A stretch of DNA of 64,000 nt, from NCBI GenBank assembly GCA_944384835.1, contig CALWUU010000028.1, positions 52,983 to 116,982 on the forward strand, given 5' to 3'. The notes under the pieces are model-generated. The model worked only from the letters and a program-made list of their open reading frames with translations. It had not been told where the DNA came from and did no database searches. This DNA comes from an uncultured Clostridia bacterium (GTDB taxonomy: Bacteria > Bacillota > Clostridia > Oscillospirales > Acutalibacteraceae). Position numbers and translations under genes: made by a program. Each line of letters starts with the position of its first letter. The stretch's first letter is position 1. Shown piece after piece: positions 18,101-27,204 of the stretch.

Positions 18101-20047
18101 ATGGCTGTTTTGTCACTAAACAATGTGCGAAAAAGCTATAAACTGGGCGATGGCACTGAATTTCCCGTATTAAAAGGAATTCAGGTATCCTTTGAGAAAG
18201 GAGAACTTGTTTCTATCATCGGTGAATCCGGCAGCGGTAAATCCACCTTAATGAATATCATTGGAGGCTTGGACTCTAAGTTTGAGGGAGAAGTTTTGGT
18301 AGAAGATAAAAATATTGGGTCTTTTACAGAAAAAGAACTGGATATTTACCGAAAAAATAAAATAGGTTTTATCTTTCAAAGCTTTAATTTGGTTCCCCAT
18401 TTAACAGTATTAGACAATGTGGCCTTGGCATTGACGCTGTCCAATGTAAAACGCAGTGAACAAGTACAGCGAGCCAAAGAAATGCTTGAAAAAGTAGGTT
18501 TAAAAGATCACATCCATAAAAAACCGAACCAGCTGTCGGGCGGACAAATGCAGCGCGTTGCTATCGCCCGCGCTTTGATCAATGATCCGGAAATCATTGT
18601 TGCCGATGAACCTACCGGCTCTCTTGATTCTCAAACCACGCAGCAAATTTTGGATATTATTACGCAAATAGCACAGGAAGGCAAACTGGTTCTGCTTGTT
18701 ACTCACTCCGAACACGTTGCAGAATGTTCTTCCCGTGTAATTCGAATTGCAGACGGACAAATTGTAGAAGACAGACAGGGCATTTCGCTTACTCCTAAAG
18801 AAACAAGCCAAACAGAAAAAACAAAAGAAATTAGTAAAAACTTAAATTTTGCAGGGGCAATCAAGCTGGCATTCAAAAATATGAAAGAGAAAAAGATGCG
18901 TAATATTCTGGTTGCAGTAGGCGCTTCTATCGGCATCATGAGCATTATGCTGATGCTTTCTATCGGCAATGGTATTAAAACCTATATTCGTGATACAATG
19001 GAAAGCCTTGCAAATCCTCTGGTTGTTGAGGTCACTATGCCAAAAGAAGAAGATACCCCTTCCGCAGGACCTGAAGCTTTTTTATCCAATACTTATTTTA
19101 CACAAGAAGATATTGATAAATTAACTAAGGTGGAACATGTATCTGCCGCAGAAGAGCATTTCAGCGCCTTCTCTATGGGAACCGCTATTGCTTCCATAGA
19201 TGATAAGCAGGCTCCTTTAATGATGGTTTCAACCTTATCCCAATATAATGAATACGATCTGTCCGAAGGAACTATGGCAAACAAAAATGAAATTATTATT
19301 AATCAAGCCGTAAAAGAAGAACTTGGCATGGAAGACATTGTAGGTAAAACCGTTACGGTTACTGTACAGGTTGACAACAGACAAATCGTGATAGATACTG
19401 TGGTCAGCGGCGTATTATCAGATGAAACAAGCGGCATGTCCAGCGGTATGTCTCAAGTTTACTTATATTATGACGATTTAAAGCAAGCATGCGCAGAACA
19501 AGATTACAACCTTATGCCAACCAGTATCATGCTGATTGCAGATGCAGAAGAAAATGCAGACAGTATTAAAACAGCGGTCACAGATATGGGCTACGGCGGT
19601 TCTATGCAGGAAACAATGGTTGAAACCTTTACAACTATGCTGGATTTATTTACGGGCGTGTTAGCAGGTATCGCAGGTATTTCACTTCTTGTTTCAGCAA
19701 TTATGATTTTAGTTGTTTTATATATCAGTGTAGTGGAGCGCACTAGGGAAATCGGCGTTATGAAAGCAATCGGCGCCCGCCGTAAGGATATTAGACGCAT
19801 ATTTATTTCAGAATCATTTATACTTGGTTTGGCAGGCGGCGTGATTGCTACCGCAATTACTTTTATTTTCATGATCATCGGCAATGCTGTAATCCAAAGC
19901 CATTTTGGCGTAAATATCATATTAATAAGCCCTTATTATGTGTTATTTGGTATTGGTATCAGTATATTAATCAGCGTGCTTTCCGGTACCTTGCCCGCCG
20001 CAAAGGCTGCAAAATTAGATCCTGTGGAATCTTTGAGAAGAGATTAA
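18101..20047 (+). CDS. MacB-like ABC exporter, fused ATPase and FtsX-type permease
   Basis: A 648-residue fusion. An ABC ATPase covers about residues 1-225 (Walker [10 protein letters not shown] 41-49, signature LSGGQMQR from 145, Walker [13 protein letters not shown]). It is followed by a membrane segment at about 265-290, an extracytoplasmic MacB-type core domain, and three C-terminal FtsX segments (about 520-640, with [22 protein letters not shown]). Such proteins work as dimers by mechanotransmission and expel peptides, antibiotics or lipids from the outer membrane face. AAGGAGG precedes the ATG and the gene starts one base after the tetR stop. No MacA-like adaptor is adjacent, so it may act alone or as a resistance/sensing exporter. 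Confidence 0.88.
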   Translation: MAVLSLNNVRKSYKLGDGTEFPVLKGIQVSFEKGELVSIIGESGSGKSTLMNIIGGLDSKFEGEVLVEDKNIGSFTEKELDIYRKNKIGFIFQSFNLVPHLTVLDNVALALTLSNVKRSEQVQRAKEMLEKVGLKDHIHKKPNQLSGGQMQRVAIARALINDPEIIVADEPTGSLDSQTTQQILDIITQIAQEGKLVLLVTHSEHVAECSSRVIRIADGQIVEDRQGISLTPKETSQTEKTKEISKNLNFAGAIKLAFKNMKEKKMRNILVAVGASIGIMSIMLMLSIGNGIKTYIRDTMESLANPLVVEVTMPKEEDTPSAGPEAFLSNTYFTQEDIDKLTKVEHVSAAEEHFSAFSMGTAIASIDDKQAPLMMVSTLSQYNEYDLSEGTMANKNEIIINQAVKEELGMEDIVGKTVTVTVQVDNRQIVIDTVVSGVLSDETSGMSSGMSQVYLYYDDLKQACAEQDYNLMPTSIMLIADAEENADSIKTAVTDMGYGGSMQETMVETFTTMLDLFTGVLAGIAGISLLVSAIMILVVLYISVVERTREIGVMKAIGARRKDIRRIFISESFILGLAGGVIATAITFIFMIIGNAVIQSHFGVNIILISPYYVLFGIGISILISVLSGTLPAAKAAKLDPVESLRRD

Positions 20048-20120
20048 CTGCCTTTTTGTCAAAAAATTGTAAAAAATAAAAGAAAGGTTTACAATAACTC
20101 TTTTCTCGTGATATGATGAT

Positions 20121-20155
20121 ACTAACGTATCTATATTCGATTGGAATACTTTAGT
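20121..20155. promoter_or_regulatory. Inverted repeat upstream of the hxlR gene
   Basis: ACTAACGTAT (20121-20130) and ATACTTTAGT (20146-20155) form imperfect arms about 15 bp apart, downstream of a possible TTTACA/TATGAT promoter. HxlR-family proteins often bind GTAC/GTAT-type dyads near their own genes, so this is a candidate autoregulatory site. Confidence 0.4.
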
Positions 20156-20178
20156 TTCAAAAACAGGGGGGTAATCTC

Positions 20179-20586
20179 ATGAAAAAAGATAAAGAAGCGA
20201 AAAAAAAGAAAAAAGAAAAATCCGCTGCAGTTTCCGTTCAAGAAACTGCAATCACTGTCAGCCCCGAAACTGAAGACGCTATTTTGGAAACATTATTAAA
20301 ACATATAGGCGGTAAATGGAAAATTCGTATCATTTGGGCATTGCAGGATTCCCAAAGCAAACGTTACAGTTCTTTAAAAAATGAAGTATCTTCTATTACA
20401 GATATGATGCTTAGTCAAAGTTTAAAAGAACTTATGAACAGCGGTATTGTAGAGCGTCATCAATATCAGGAGATTCCTCCAAGAGTAGAATATCAAATTA
20501 CGCAGAAAGGACTTGCGTTAATTCCTATCTTCAAGGATTGCATTTCTTGGGTGGAAACGTTTGACTCCGGAAATCAAACAAAATAA
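20179..20586 (+). CDS. HxlR family winged-helix transcriptional regulator
   Basis: A 135-residue regulator with a lysine-rich N-terminal tail (about 1-20), then an HxlR winged helix (about 35-125): LLKHIGGKWKIRIIWAL, SLKELMNSGIVERHQY and a wing with PRVEYQITQKGLAL. HxlR proteins bind DNA as dimers and often sense electrophiles or oxidants through an N-terminal cysteine. Here that cysteine is absent (ILETLLKHIGGKWK), so a redox switch at that site is unlikely. GGGGGG lies 8 nt before the ATG. The target gene is not evident; the next gene, nrdD, has its own promoter. Confidence 0.85.
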   Translation: MKKDKEAKKKKKEKSAAVSVQETAITVSPETEDAILETLLKHIGGKWKIRIIWALQDSQSKRYSSLKNEVSSITDMMLSQSLKELMNSGIVERHQYQEIPPRVEYQITQKGLALIPIFKDCISWVETFDSGNQTK

Positions 20587-20602
20587 GCGCAAAAAAACGG
20601 TG

Positions 20603-20645
20603 TTAAAAAAGAGTGAATTGGTCATGCCTGTTCATTCTTTTTTAT
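20603..20645 (+). terminator. Terminator after the hxlR gene
   Basis: AAAAAAGAGTGAA and TTCATTCTTTTTT pair with one mismatch around a 13-nt loop, and run into T residues. Confidence 0.7.
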
Positions 20646-20706
20646 ATTTTCTGCACTTTATACGAAATTTTTAAATTTAGGCGGCTGATTTTTTTGCATA
20701 TTTAAA

Positions 20707-20756
20707 ATACAAAATATTGTGTATTAATTGACTTTACACACAATATCCTGTAAAAT
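20707..20756 (+). promoter_or_regulatory. nrdD promoter with tandem NrdR boxes
   Basis: Promoter TTGACT (20728-20733), 17 bp, TAAAAT (20751-20756). Two NrdR-box-like 16-mers, ATACAAAATATTGTGT (20707-20722) and ACACAATATCCTGTAA (20738-20753), start 31 bp apart, the three-turn phasing known for NrdR. The second box overlaps the -10, which fits ATP/dATP-dependent repression. Confidence 0.8.
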
Positions 20757-20833
20757 AAGAACACAAACGAAATAAGAATCTAAATAATGATAAAATAAAA
20801 ACCATGAGTTAAGTTGAAAAGAGGGTGCTTTTT

Positions 20834-23155
20834 GTGGTAGAAACGATTAAAAAGAGAAACGGTGTTGTGGTAGCATTTGACGCACAAAAAATATACAATG
20901 CTATTTTCAAAGCAAATATTCGTATTGCAGATGAAAAGCTGACAGAGGAACAATTAAATGCTCTTACAAAAGAAATCGTAAGTACATTTCAAACAACGCA
21001 AGATGTTCCTACTGTGGAACAAATTCAAGACGCTGTTGAGGAGCACCTAATTACACACGGCTATGCAAAAACAGCAAAAGCATATATTCTATATCGTGCT
21101 GAACATGCAAAAATGCGCGAAATGGATGAGAACCTTATGAAAATTTATGAGGATCTTACCTTCAAGCCAAGCGAAGAAGCCGATATTAAACGTGAAAACG
21201 CAAATATTGATGCTGACACCGCAATGGGTACCATGCTGAAATATGGTTCCGAAGGCGCCAAATGCTTTTATGACGCATATGTCATTCCTTCTGAGATGGC
21301 AGAAGCACACAGACATGGTGATATTCACATTCATGATAAAGATTTCTATGCATTAACCGAAACCTGCTGTCAAATTGATTTAATTAAACTATTTAAAGAC
21401 GGTTTTTCCACCGGTCACGGTTTTTTGCGTGAACCCAATGATATCCGCAGTTACACTGCATTGGCATGCATTGCCATTCAGGCAAATCAAAATGAAATGC
21501 ACGGCGGTCAAAGTGTACCTAACTTTGATTACGCAATGGCGTTAGGAGTTGCCAAAACATTCCGCAAATGCTATTTTAAATCTTTGGCGCAAGCATTGCA
21601 GTTTCAAAAAGGACTAAACAAAACCGAAGCAGCTCAGCTTGCAAAAACCATTCAAAATGAAATCGGTATAGACATTACAATGGACACTGCCGATGCGTTT
21701 GGAACAGCCTTAAAAGAATACTTTTCCAGTCACTCAAATCTTGCTGTTACTGCGCAGGAAGCTGAAAAAGTACATACCTATGCAGTAGAAACAGCTATGG
21801 ATGATACCAATGACGCAACGTATCAAGCTATGGAAGCTTTAATTCATAATTTAAATACCATGAATTCCCGTGCAGGCGCACAAGTACCGTTTAGCTCTTT
21901 AAATTATGGTACCGACACTTCTCCGGAAGGCCGCATGGCGATGAAAAATATTCTTTTGGCAACTGAAAAAGGATTGGGCGGCGGAGAAACTGCTATTTTT
22001 CCGATTCAAATTTTCAAAGTCAAAGAAGGCGTAAGCTACAACAAAGAAGATCCTAACTACGATTTATTCCAGCTTGCCATTCGCGTTTCTGCAAAACGTC
22101 TGTTTCCTAACTTCAGCTTTATTGATGCTCCGTTTAACCTGCAATATTATAAAGAAGGACATCCTGAAACGGAAATTGCTTATATGGGCTGCCGCACCAG
22201 AGTTATCGGCAATGTATACGATCCATCCAGAGAAATTGTAAACGGCAGGGGTAACCTTAGCTTTACATCCATTAACCTGCCTCGTCTTGGCATCAAAGCC
22301 AAAGGTGACATTAACAAGTTCTATCAAATGCTGGATGAAAAAATTGATTTGGTGATTGAGCAATTGCTCCATAGATTTAAAATCCAATCTGCAAAAAAAG
22401 TATATAACTATCCATTCTTAATGGGACAGGGCGTTTGGATTGATTCTGAAAAATTAGACGCACAGGACAGCATTGCGGAAATTTTAAAACATGGTACTTT
22501 AAGCGTTGGATTTATTGGACTTGCTGAAACATTAAAAGCATTAACAGGAAAGCACCATGGAGAAAGCGCTGAAAGCCAAAAACTGGGTCTGGAAATTGTG
22601 ACCCATATGAGAAAACGTATGGACGACAAATCTGCAGAAACAGGCCTTAACTTCTCTTTGCTTGCTACTCCTGCTGAAGGTTTAAGCGGACGTTTTGTTA
22701 AAATTGATAAAAAACGTTATGGCATCATTCCGGGTATTACAGACCGCGATTATTATACAAATAGTTTCCACGTTCCTGTATATTATCCAATCAAAGCTCA
22801 TGAGAAAATTGCATTGGAAGCTCCTTATCATGCTTTGACCAACGCCGGTCATATCAGCTATGTAGAGCTTGACGGTGATACCTGCAAAAACTTAGAGGCT
22901 TTTGAATCTGTTATTCGCTGTATGAAAGAGGCAGGTATTGGCTACGGTTCTATCAACCATCCGGTGGATCGTGACCCATGCTGCGGATATAACGGCATTA
23001 TTGACAATGAATGTCCAAAATGTCATCGTACAGAAGAAGAGGGTCCTAAATTTGAGCGTATCCGCAGAATTACAGGATATTTGGTTGGCACCACCGACCG
23101 TTGGAACAATGCAAAACGCGCAGAAGAAAAAGACCGGGTAAAACACGGACGGTAA
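20834..23155 (+). CDS. nrdD: Anaerobic ribonucleoside-triphosphate reductase (class III)
   Basis: About 773 residues. This glycyl-radical enzyme reduces NTPs to dNTPs without oxygen. An N-terminal ATP-cone (about 1-95, KRNGVVVAFD) gives allosteric control, followed by the large barrel with HIHDKDFYALTETCCQ, and a C-terminal zinc finger (DPCCGYNG ... CPKC). The radical glycine is in RRITGYL (Gly about 748). GTG at 20834 is preferred over GTG 20825, which lies within the GAGGG ribosome binding site. The activase nrdG follows, and NrdR boxes precede it. Confidence 0.96.
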   Translation: MVETIKKRNGVVVAFDAQKIYNAIFKANIRIADEKLTEEQLNALTKEIVSTFQTTQDVPTVEQIQDAVEEHLITHGYAKTAKAYILYRAEHAKMREMDENLMKIYEDLTFKPSEEADIKRENANIDADTAMGTMLKYGSEGAKCFYDAYVIPSEMAEAHRHGDIHIHDKDFYALTETCCQIDLIKLFKDGFSTGHGFLREPNDIRSYTALACIAIQANQNEMHGGQSVPNFDYAMALGVAKTFRKCYFKSLAQALQFQKGLNKTEAAQLAKTIQNEIGIDITMDTADAFGTALKEYFSSHSNLAVTAQEAEKVHTYAVETAMDDTNDATYQAMEALIHNLNTMNSRAGAQVPFSSLNYGTDTSPEGRMAMKNILLATEKGLGGGETAIFPIQIFKVKEGVSYNKEDPNYDLFQLAIRVSAKRLFPNFSFIDAPFNLQYYKEGHPETEIAYMGCRTRVIGNVYDPSREIVNGRGNLSFTSINLPRLGIKAKGDINKFYQMLDEKIDLVIEQLLHRFKIQSAKKVYNYPFLMGQGVWIDSEKLDAQDSIAEILKHGTLSVGFIGLAETLKALTGKHHGESAESQKLGLEIVTHMRKRMDDKSAETGLNFSLLATPAEGLSGRFVKIDKKRYGIIPGITDRDYYTNSFHVPVYYPIKAHEKIALEAPYHALTNAGHISYVELDGDTCKNLEAFESVIRCMKEAGIGYGSINHPVDRDPCCGYNGIIDNECPKCHRTEEEGPKFERIRRITGYLVGTTDRWNNAKRAEEKDRVKHGR

Positions 23156-23171
23156 ATAATAAAAAGTAACA

Positions 23172-23212
23172 TCAAAGGTTCAGATATCTTTTCAGATATA
23201 CTGAACCTTTTA
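23172..23212 (+). terminator. Hairpin between nrdD and nrdG
   Basis: AAAGGTTCAG (23174-23183) and CTGAACCTTT (23201-23210) form a perfect stem followed by TTAT. It is either a terminator or a partial attenuator that lowers nrdG relative to nrdD, since no separate nrdG promoter is obvious. Confidence 0.6.
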
Positions 23213-23263
23213 TACTGAACCTTTCTTACTTCTTTTAAATCAGGAAAGAAAAGAGGAATTGTT

Positions 23264-23770
23264 ATGGGAGATACACTGCGAATCAGCGGAATTATTGATG
23301 AATCCATTGTTGATGGCAAGGGTCTAAGGTATACCATTTTTACACAGGGCTGTCCTCATCACTGCCAAGGATGTCACAATCCTGACACCCACGACTTTGA
23401 AGGAGGTACGGAAAAAGAGATTACTGCTATTTATGAAGAAATTTGTAAAAATCCTTTGTTAAGCGGCGTCACCTTCAGCGGCGGAGAACCTTTTTGCCAG
23501 CCGGCTCCTTTGGCTGCACTGGCCAAAATGGTACACGAAAAAGGATTGAATGTCACTACTTATACAGGATACACATTAGAACAGCTGCTGGCAATGAAAA
23601 ATCCGGATGTTCAGCGTTTACTCACGCAAACAGATATTTTAATTGACGGTAAGTTTGACATTACGCAAAAAGATTTATCGCTTTCTTTTCGAGGCAGCAG
23701 AAATCAAAGAGTCATTGATGTAAAGCAATCATTAGAACAGGGGACAGCAGTCTTAGCAAAAGGCTATTGA
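23264..23770 (+). CDS. nrdG: Anaerobic ribonucleotide reductase activating protein
   Basis: A 168-residue radical-SAM activase that puts the glycyl radical on NrdD. The iron-sulfur motif is CPHHCQGC (Cys30, Cys34, Cys37), followed by HNPDTHDFEGG and the SAM-binding VTFSGGEPFCQP near residue 75. The length is normal for NrdG. It lies 108 bp after nrdD with a hairpin in the gap. GAGGAATTGTT precedes the ATG. Confidence 0.95.
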   Translation: MGDTLRISGIIDESIVDGKGLRYTIFTQGCPHHCQGCHNPDTHDFEGGTEKEITAIYEEICKNPLLSGVTFSGGEPFCQPAPLAALAKMVHEKGLNVTTYTGYTLEQLLAMKNPDVQRLLTQTDILIDGKFDITQKDLSLSFRGSRNQRVIDVKQSLEQGTAVLAKGY

Positions 23771-23787
23771 TTTTTTAAATATCAAAT

Positions 23788-23826
23788 AAAAGGAACAGCA
23801 CTTTTAAAAGTGCTGTTCCTTTTATT
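23788..23826. terminator. Bidirectional terminator between nrdG and the DUF4340 gene
   Basis: AAAAGGAACAGCACTTTTAA is followed by its complement AAAGTGCTGTTCCTTTT, giving a long palindrome with A and T flanks. It serves both convergent genes. Confidence 0.85.
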
Positions 23827-23832
23827 TCGCTT

Positions 23833-25257
23833 TTACAGCGGTACTTTTTCTATGAAAGATTGAAAAGTTTCTGGAGAAATCATTCCTCTTACAGTATCTT
23901 CTGTCATAACCAACACATTTTCATTATTTTCATAAAAAGATATGGTATCAATACGGTCAGTATCAAAATGTTTGATTGTAATTTTTAAAGTTGGTTCTCC
24001 TTCAGTTGTTAAATCCGTATTTTGCTCTACTGCGATACTTTGTATTGCAGATAAAAAAGAGGTATACTTTTGTTCATCCATTTCTGCATTGTTTAAAAAA
24101 GGTTTATACAAATAGTATTTTTTACTTTCGGTAGATTTATTTTGATCTTCTTCTCGTTCTAGTGTAATGGTTGCAGATTGACCGCCATATTCTATTTCAA
24201 AAGAAGAAAAATCAGTTTCGTCCGTTGCATAGACACCGGAATTTGTTAATGAAAAAAAAGAAGCATCTGCAAAGGCAGAAATTTTATCACTGCTTACCTT
24301 ATATACAATATCTGTGTCTGCTTTTTTAACATAATACATATCATCCATTTTGTTGCCGATCAGCAATTCATAGGCTTGTTGATTCACTACAAAAGAGATA
24401 TAAGAAGCCGGTTCTTTCAAACCGTATTGTTCCAGTTCTTCTTCATTTGCTGAGGAAGCCACAACTTCATCTGCTTTTAAAGATTCCAAGCTTGCTTTTA
24501 TACTATCTAACGTGGTATCATTTGGCTTTATGACCGGATAATCAGGTAAACGATATGTTTTGCCGCTGACTTTTTCATATACCAATTCTTTTGTTAAATT
24601 TGAATTCATAATGGTTATTTGACTAAATCCATTTTCGGCAGCATCGTAATCGTTTTTATTGATATAATCATATTGAGATATAGAAAAGATAGTTTTATTT
24701 AATAGATTATCCAATTTGCCCAACATATCAGGTTCTAACATAATAATATAGACATTGGAAGAATTTTTTGCACACATATAATATTTATCGCTTTTTTCAT
24801 TTATGGCATTTCCAATGTGATAATCATATGTTTCTCCACCTTCATAAACAACAGAAACCGTTGCAGTTGGGGTATCCAGTCCATATTCTGATAGGTTTTC
24901 TACACTACCTATATTATTTGTTGAAACAGGATTACAACCATATTTTACAATATTCTGGATAGTATAAATATCCAAAGCATCAATGTTCGTTCCTTCAATG
25001 GTATAAAACACATCAGAATCGCTGTGTATATCTCCAAAAGGTACAATGGTATATGTTCCGTATTGGTTGGTCACAGTCATTGACTGTATATGCTCAACAT
25101 TTGGAGAAACTAAAGTTGCTTTTTCATCCGTCTCCACAGGAGTAGAAGAAGCATCACTTTGTTCATTGGATCTGGTTAAAAAGAAAGCAAGCAATACCGC
25201 ACTGACTGCAATGATAATAGCAACAATAATAGTAACGGTTCTTGTTAATTTATCCAC
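23833..25257 (-). CDS. DUF4340 domain-containing membrane-anchored protein
   Basis: A 474-residue protein with a single N-terminal membrane anchor (about 8-28), a Ser/Thr linker and an extracytoplasmic region with repeated beta-rich DUF4340-type units, such as YGLDTPTATVSVVYEGGETYDYHIGN and its later echo YGLKEPASYISFVVNQQAYELLIGN. DUF4340 proteins usually neighbour GldFG-like ABC-2 exporters; none is present here, so it is an orphan. The function is unknown. The next gene upstream (a lipoprotein) is separately terminated. Confidence 0.75.
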   Translation of the reverse strand: MDKLTRTVTIIVAIIIAVSAVLLAFFLTRSNEQSDASSTPVETDEKATLVSPNVEHIQSMTVTNQYGTYTIVPFGDIHSDSDVFYTIEGTNIDALDIYTIQNIVKYGCNPVSTNNIGSVENLSEYGLDTPTATVSVVYEGGETYDYHIGNAINEKSDKYYMCAKNSSNVYIIMLEPDMLGKLDNLLNKTIFSISQYDYINKNDYDAAENGFSQITIMNSNLTKELVYEKVSGKTYRLPDYPVIKPNDTTLDSIKASLESLKADEVVASSANEEELEQYGLKEPASYISFVVNQQAYELLIGNKMDDMYYVKKADTDIVYKVSSDKISAFADASFFSLTNSGVYATDETDFSSFEIEYGGQSATITLEREEDQNKSTESKKYYLYKPFLNNAEMDEQKYTSFLSAIQSIAVEQNTDLTTEGEPTLKITIKHFDTDRIDTISFYENNENVLVMTEDTVRGMISPETFQSFIEKVPL

Positions 25258-25393
25258 TGCAAAGTTCCTTTCTTTTTATTGTCATAGTGTACAAAACTAT
25301 ATGGTTATTTATTTATATTATATCATGCTGTATTTTGTTAGTAAAGAAAAGCTCCTGAAAGTTCCGTTACCAGATTGTAAATATTATTTGAAC

Positions 25394-25425
25394 AAAAAAA
25401 GCATTGCTTTTTGCAATGCTTTTAA
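25394..25425 (-). terminator. Terminator of the 25.4-26.0 kb lipoprotein gene
   Basis: AAAAGCATTGC / GCAATGCTTTT with a five-base loop, flanked by A and T runs, just past the stop on the minus strand. Confidence 0.8.
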
Positions 25426-25436
25426 TAAAATATGTT

Positions 25437-26012
25437 TTAATCATCAATACGTAAACGTAATTCCAAAGAATCTTTTGCAATGTCAAGTCTGGAGTCCAAA
25501 GCATCCAGTTCATAGTCCAAAGAACGATATTGATCCCATGATAAAGCTCCTGAACGGGATGCATATTCTATTTGATTATCCAGCTGATCCAGTTCAAAAT
25601 CTACCTGCTCTATCTGCATTTTTACCTGACCATATATGGATATATTTTCACTGTAATTTGCACCTGGCTGGGTAGAGTCTGCAATTTGTACAACATTATT
25701 TACTTTTTGTGTAATATCAGTCAAATCAAAATTTGTTGATGTCTGATTATTTGTTGTCTGCTGCTGTGTTGTGGTGTTATTTTGAACAGAAGTGGAAGTA
25801 TTTGCATTATTCTGTTCCTGAGTTGTAGATGCTGAGGAATTTGCAGAACTGGTTTGAGAAGATGAAGTATTGCTTGAAGTATTTTGAGAATTTAACTGCT
25901 GCTCTAATTGTGAAATTTTATCTTCCAGTACCTGAGTATCTGCGGAAGAGCATCCTACAGAAACCGCTACAATACCGATTGCTGCTATTAATAAAGCCAA
26001 AATTCTTTTCAT
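25437..26012 (-). CDS. Putative lipoprotein of unknown function
   Basis: A 191-residue protein with a lipoprotein signal ending VSVGC (Cys21), a short coiled coil (DTQVLEDKISQLEQQLNSQ), a long low-complexity Ser/Thr/Gln/Asn linker (about 45-100), and a helical C-terminal domain with repeated LDxLDNQI / LDYELDALDSRLD patterns. No family is recognised. The layout suggests a membrane-tethered, outward-facing helical module, perhaps partner-binding. The ATG follows AAAGGAAAGT. Confidence 0.65.
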   Translation of the reverse strand: MKRILALLIAAIGIVAVSVGCSSADTQVLEDKISQLEQQLNSQNTSSNTSSSQTSSANSSASTTQEQNNANTSTSVQNNTTTQQQTTNNQTSTNFDLTDITQKVNNVVQIADSTQPGANYSENISIYGQVKMQIEQVDFELDQLDNQIEYASRSGALSWDQYRSLDYELDALDSRLDIAKDSLELRLRIDD

Positions 26013-26238
26013 ATATCAACTTTCCTTTCAGAAAAATAAATACCTAACCATAGGAATTAAGTATAATTATCTTTATTATACCATCTTAATTTATAAAGTA
26101 AATAGAAATAATCAATAAAAATAACAAATAAATTTATAAATTTACTATATTATAACTATTTTTATAAAGATTATGTAGATTTTTTTATTCCATAATATGA
26201 ATAAAAAAAAGAATGTTTCCAAAAAGACAAAAAGTAAT

Positions 26239-26868
26239 TTATAGATTCGGATAAAAAGTAATTGCAACATATTTCCAAAATTCTTTTGCTAAAGCCATAG
26301 AGGAATGATAAATTTCACTGCCGCTGTAATGCCATATATCAAATCCCTCCAATCTCTTTATTTCGCGGTCGCGCATATGATTATTTTCTACCTTTTCAGG
26401 CGTATTATAATGAATATGAAAACCATCACATTCTATGCCAATTTGAACTTTTCCTGTTTTTCTGTCGCAAAGGGCAAAATCAATATAATATTTATTGTTA
26501 CACACTCTTTTCTGCGGCATAATATAACTTAAATTCCAAATATGCTGCGGCATTGTGCTGCATAATGAAATATAAAATAAATGTTCGATTGGGCTATGTT
26601 GAAACATACACGCCATAGGTATGGTTGGCAACCTTAAACCGGAATACGCATCCACCATTTCAAATACAAGCGCTTTTTTACTTGTTCTGTCATCTATTTG
26701 CTCTTTTTGATAAAAAAATTTGATGTACTCCAACATACAAATAATGTGTTCGCTTGCATAATAGGTCTTTTCACTGCTAATTTGATGATACTGACATATA
26801 CGTAAAAATTGTCTTTTGAAATCTTTTTGCAATTCTGTTATACTTGAAATAAAAATATGGTGGTTCAT
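26239..26868 (-). CDS. DUF559/PD-(D/E)XK endonuclease-like protein
   Basis: A 209-residue protein. Its C-terminal half has a restriction-endonuclease-like core: YYIDFAL (Asp), GIECDGFHIHY (Glu-x-Asp), then basic residues in MRDREIKRLEGFDIWHYSGSEIY, as in DUF559/Vsr-like proteins. The N-terminal half (about 1-110) is not recognised. No methyltransferase, toxin partner or mobility gene is adjacent, so it is not a classical restriction system; a repair nuclease or an orphan defence gene is possible. Flanks 26013-26238 and 26869-27166 are AT-rich and hold nothing else I can support. Confidence 0.55.
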   Translation of the reverse strand: MNHHIFISSITELQKDFKRQFLRICQYHQISSEKTYYASEHIICMLEYIKFFYQKEQIDDRTSKKALVFEMVDAYSGLRLPTIPMACMFQHSPIEHLFYISLCSTMPQHIWNLSYIMPQKRVCNNKYYIDFALCDRKTGKVQIGIECDGFHIHYNTPEKVENNHMRDREIKRLEGFDIWHYSGSEIYHSSMALAKEFWKYVAITFYPNL

Positions 26869-27166
26869 ATAAAGAACATTCTACCTTTCTTTCATAATTC
26901 GCATAAATTTGATAAGATTCGACATAATTCCTTTATTTTCCATTATATACAATTTATTGTAAAATAGCAAGTAAAAATAATGAAACTTTCCTCCTGTTTT
27001 TCAACAGTCATACAAAGAATAGAAATGGAAAATGAAAAATCATTTTAAATGTCATAAAGCAATAGAAAAAGAGCGGGATCAGCAGAAGTTATTTACAAAT
27101 ACAAAGGCATATCCTGTTTCAAAAAATTTAAACAGACTGCAAAAATTTTCTAAAATCATCAGAATA

Positions 27167-27198
27167 AAAGCGCGGGTATAAGATGCCCGCGCTTTTTG
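27167..27198 (-). terminator. Terminator of the NUDIX gene
   Basis: AAAAGCGCGGG / CCCGCGCTTTTT hairpin on the minus strand, directly after the NUDIX stop. Confidence 0.85.
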
Positions 27199-27204
27199 TT
27201 TAGA

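Noticed and set aside
25046..25675. A 209-residue plus-strand open frame across the DUF4340 start and the lipoprotein
   Set aside because: It spans two convincing minus-strand genes and a terminator, so it is not a real gene.
27032..27181. A 49-codon basic open frame between the endonuclease-like gene and the NUDIX gene
   Set aside because: Weak ribosome binding site, and its 3' end runs into the NUDIX terminator hairpin. It could be a small gene, but nothing beyond an open frame supports it.
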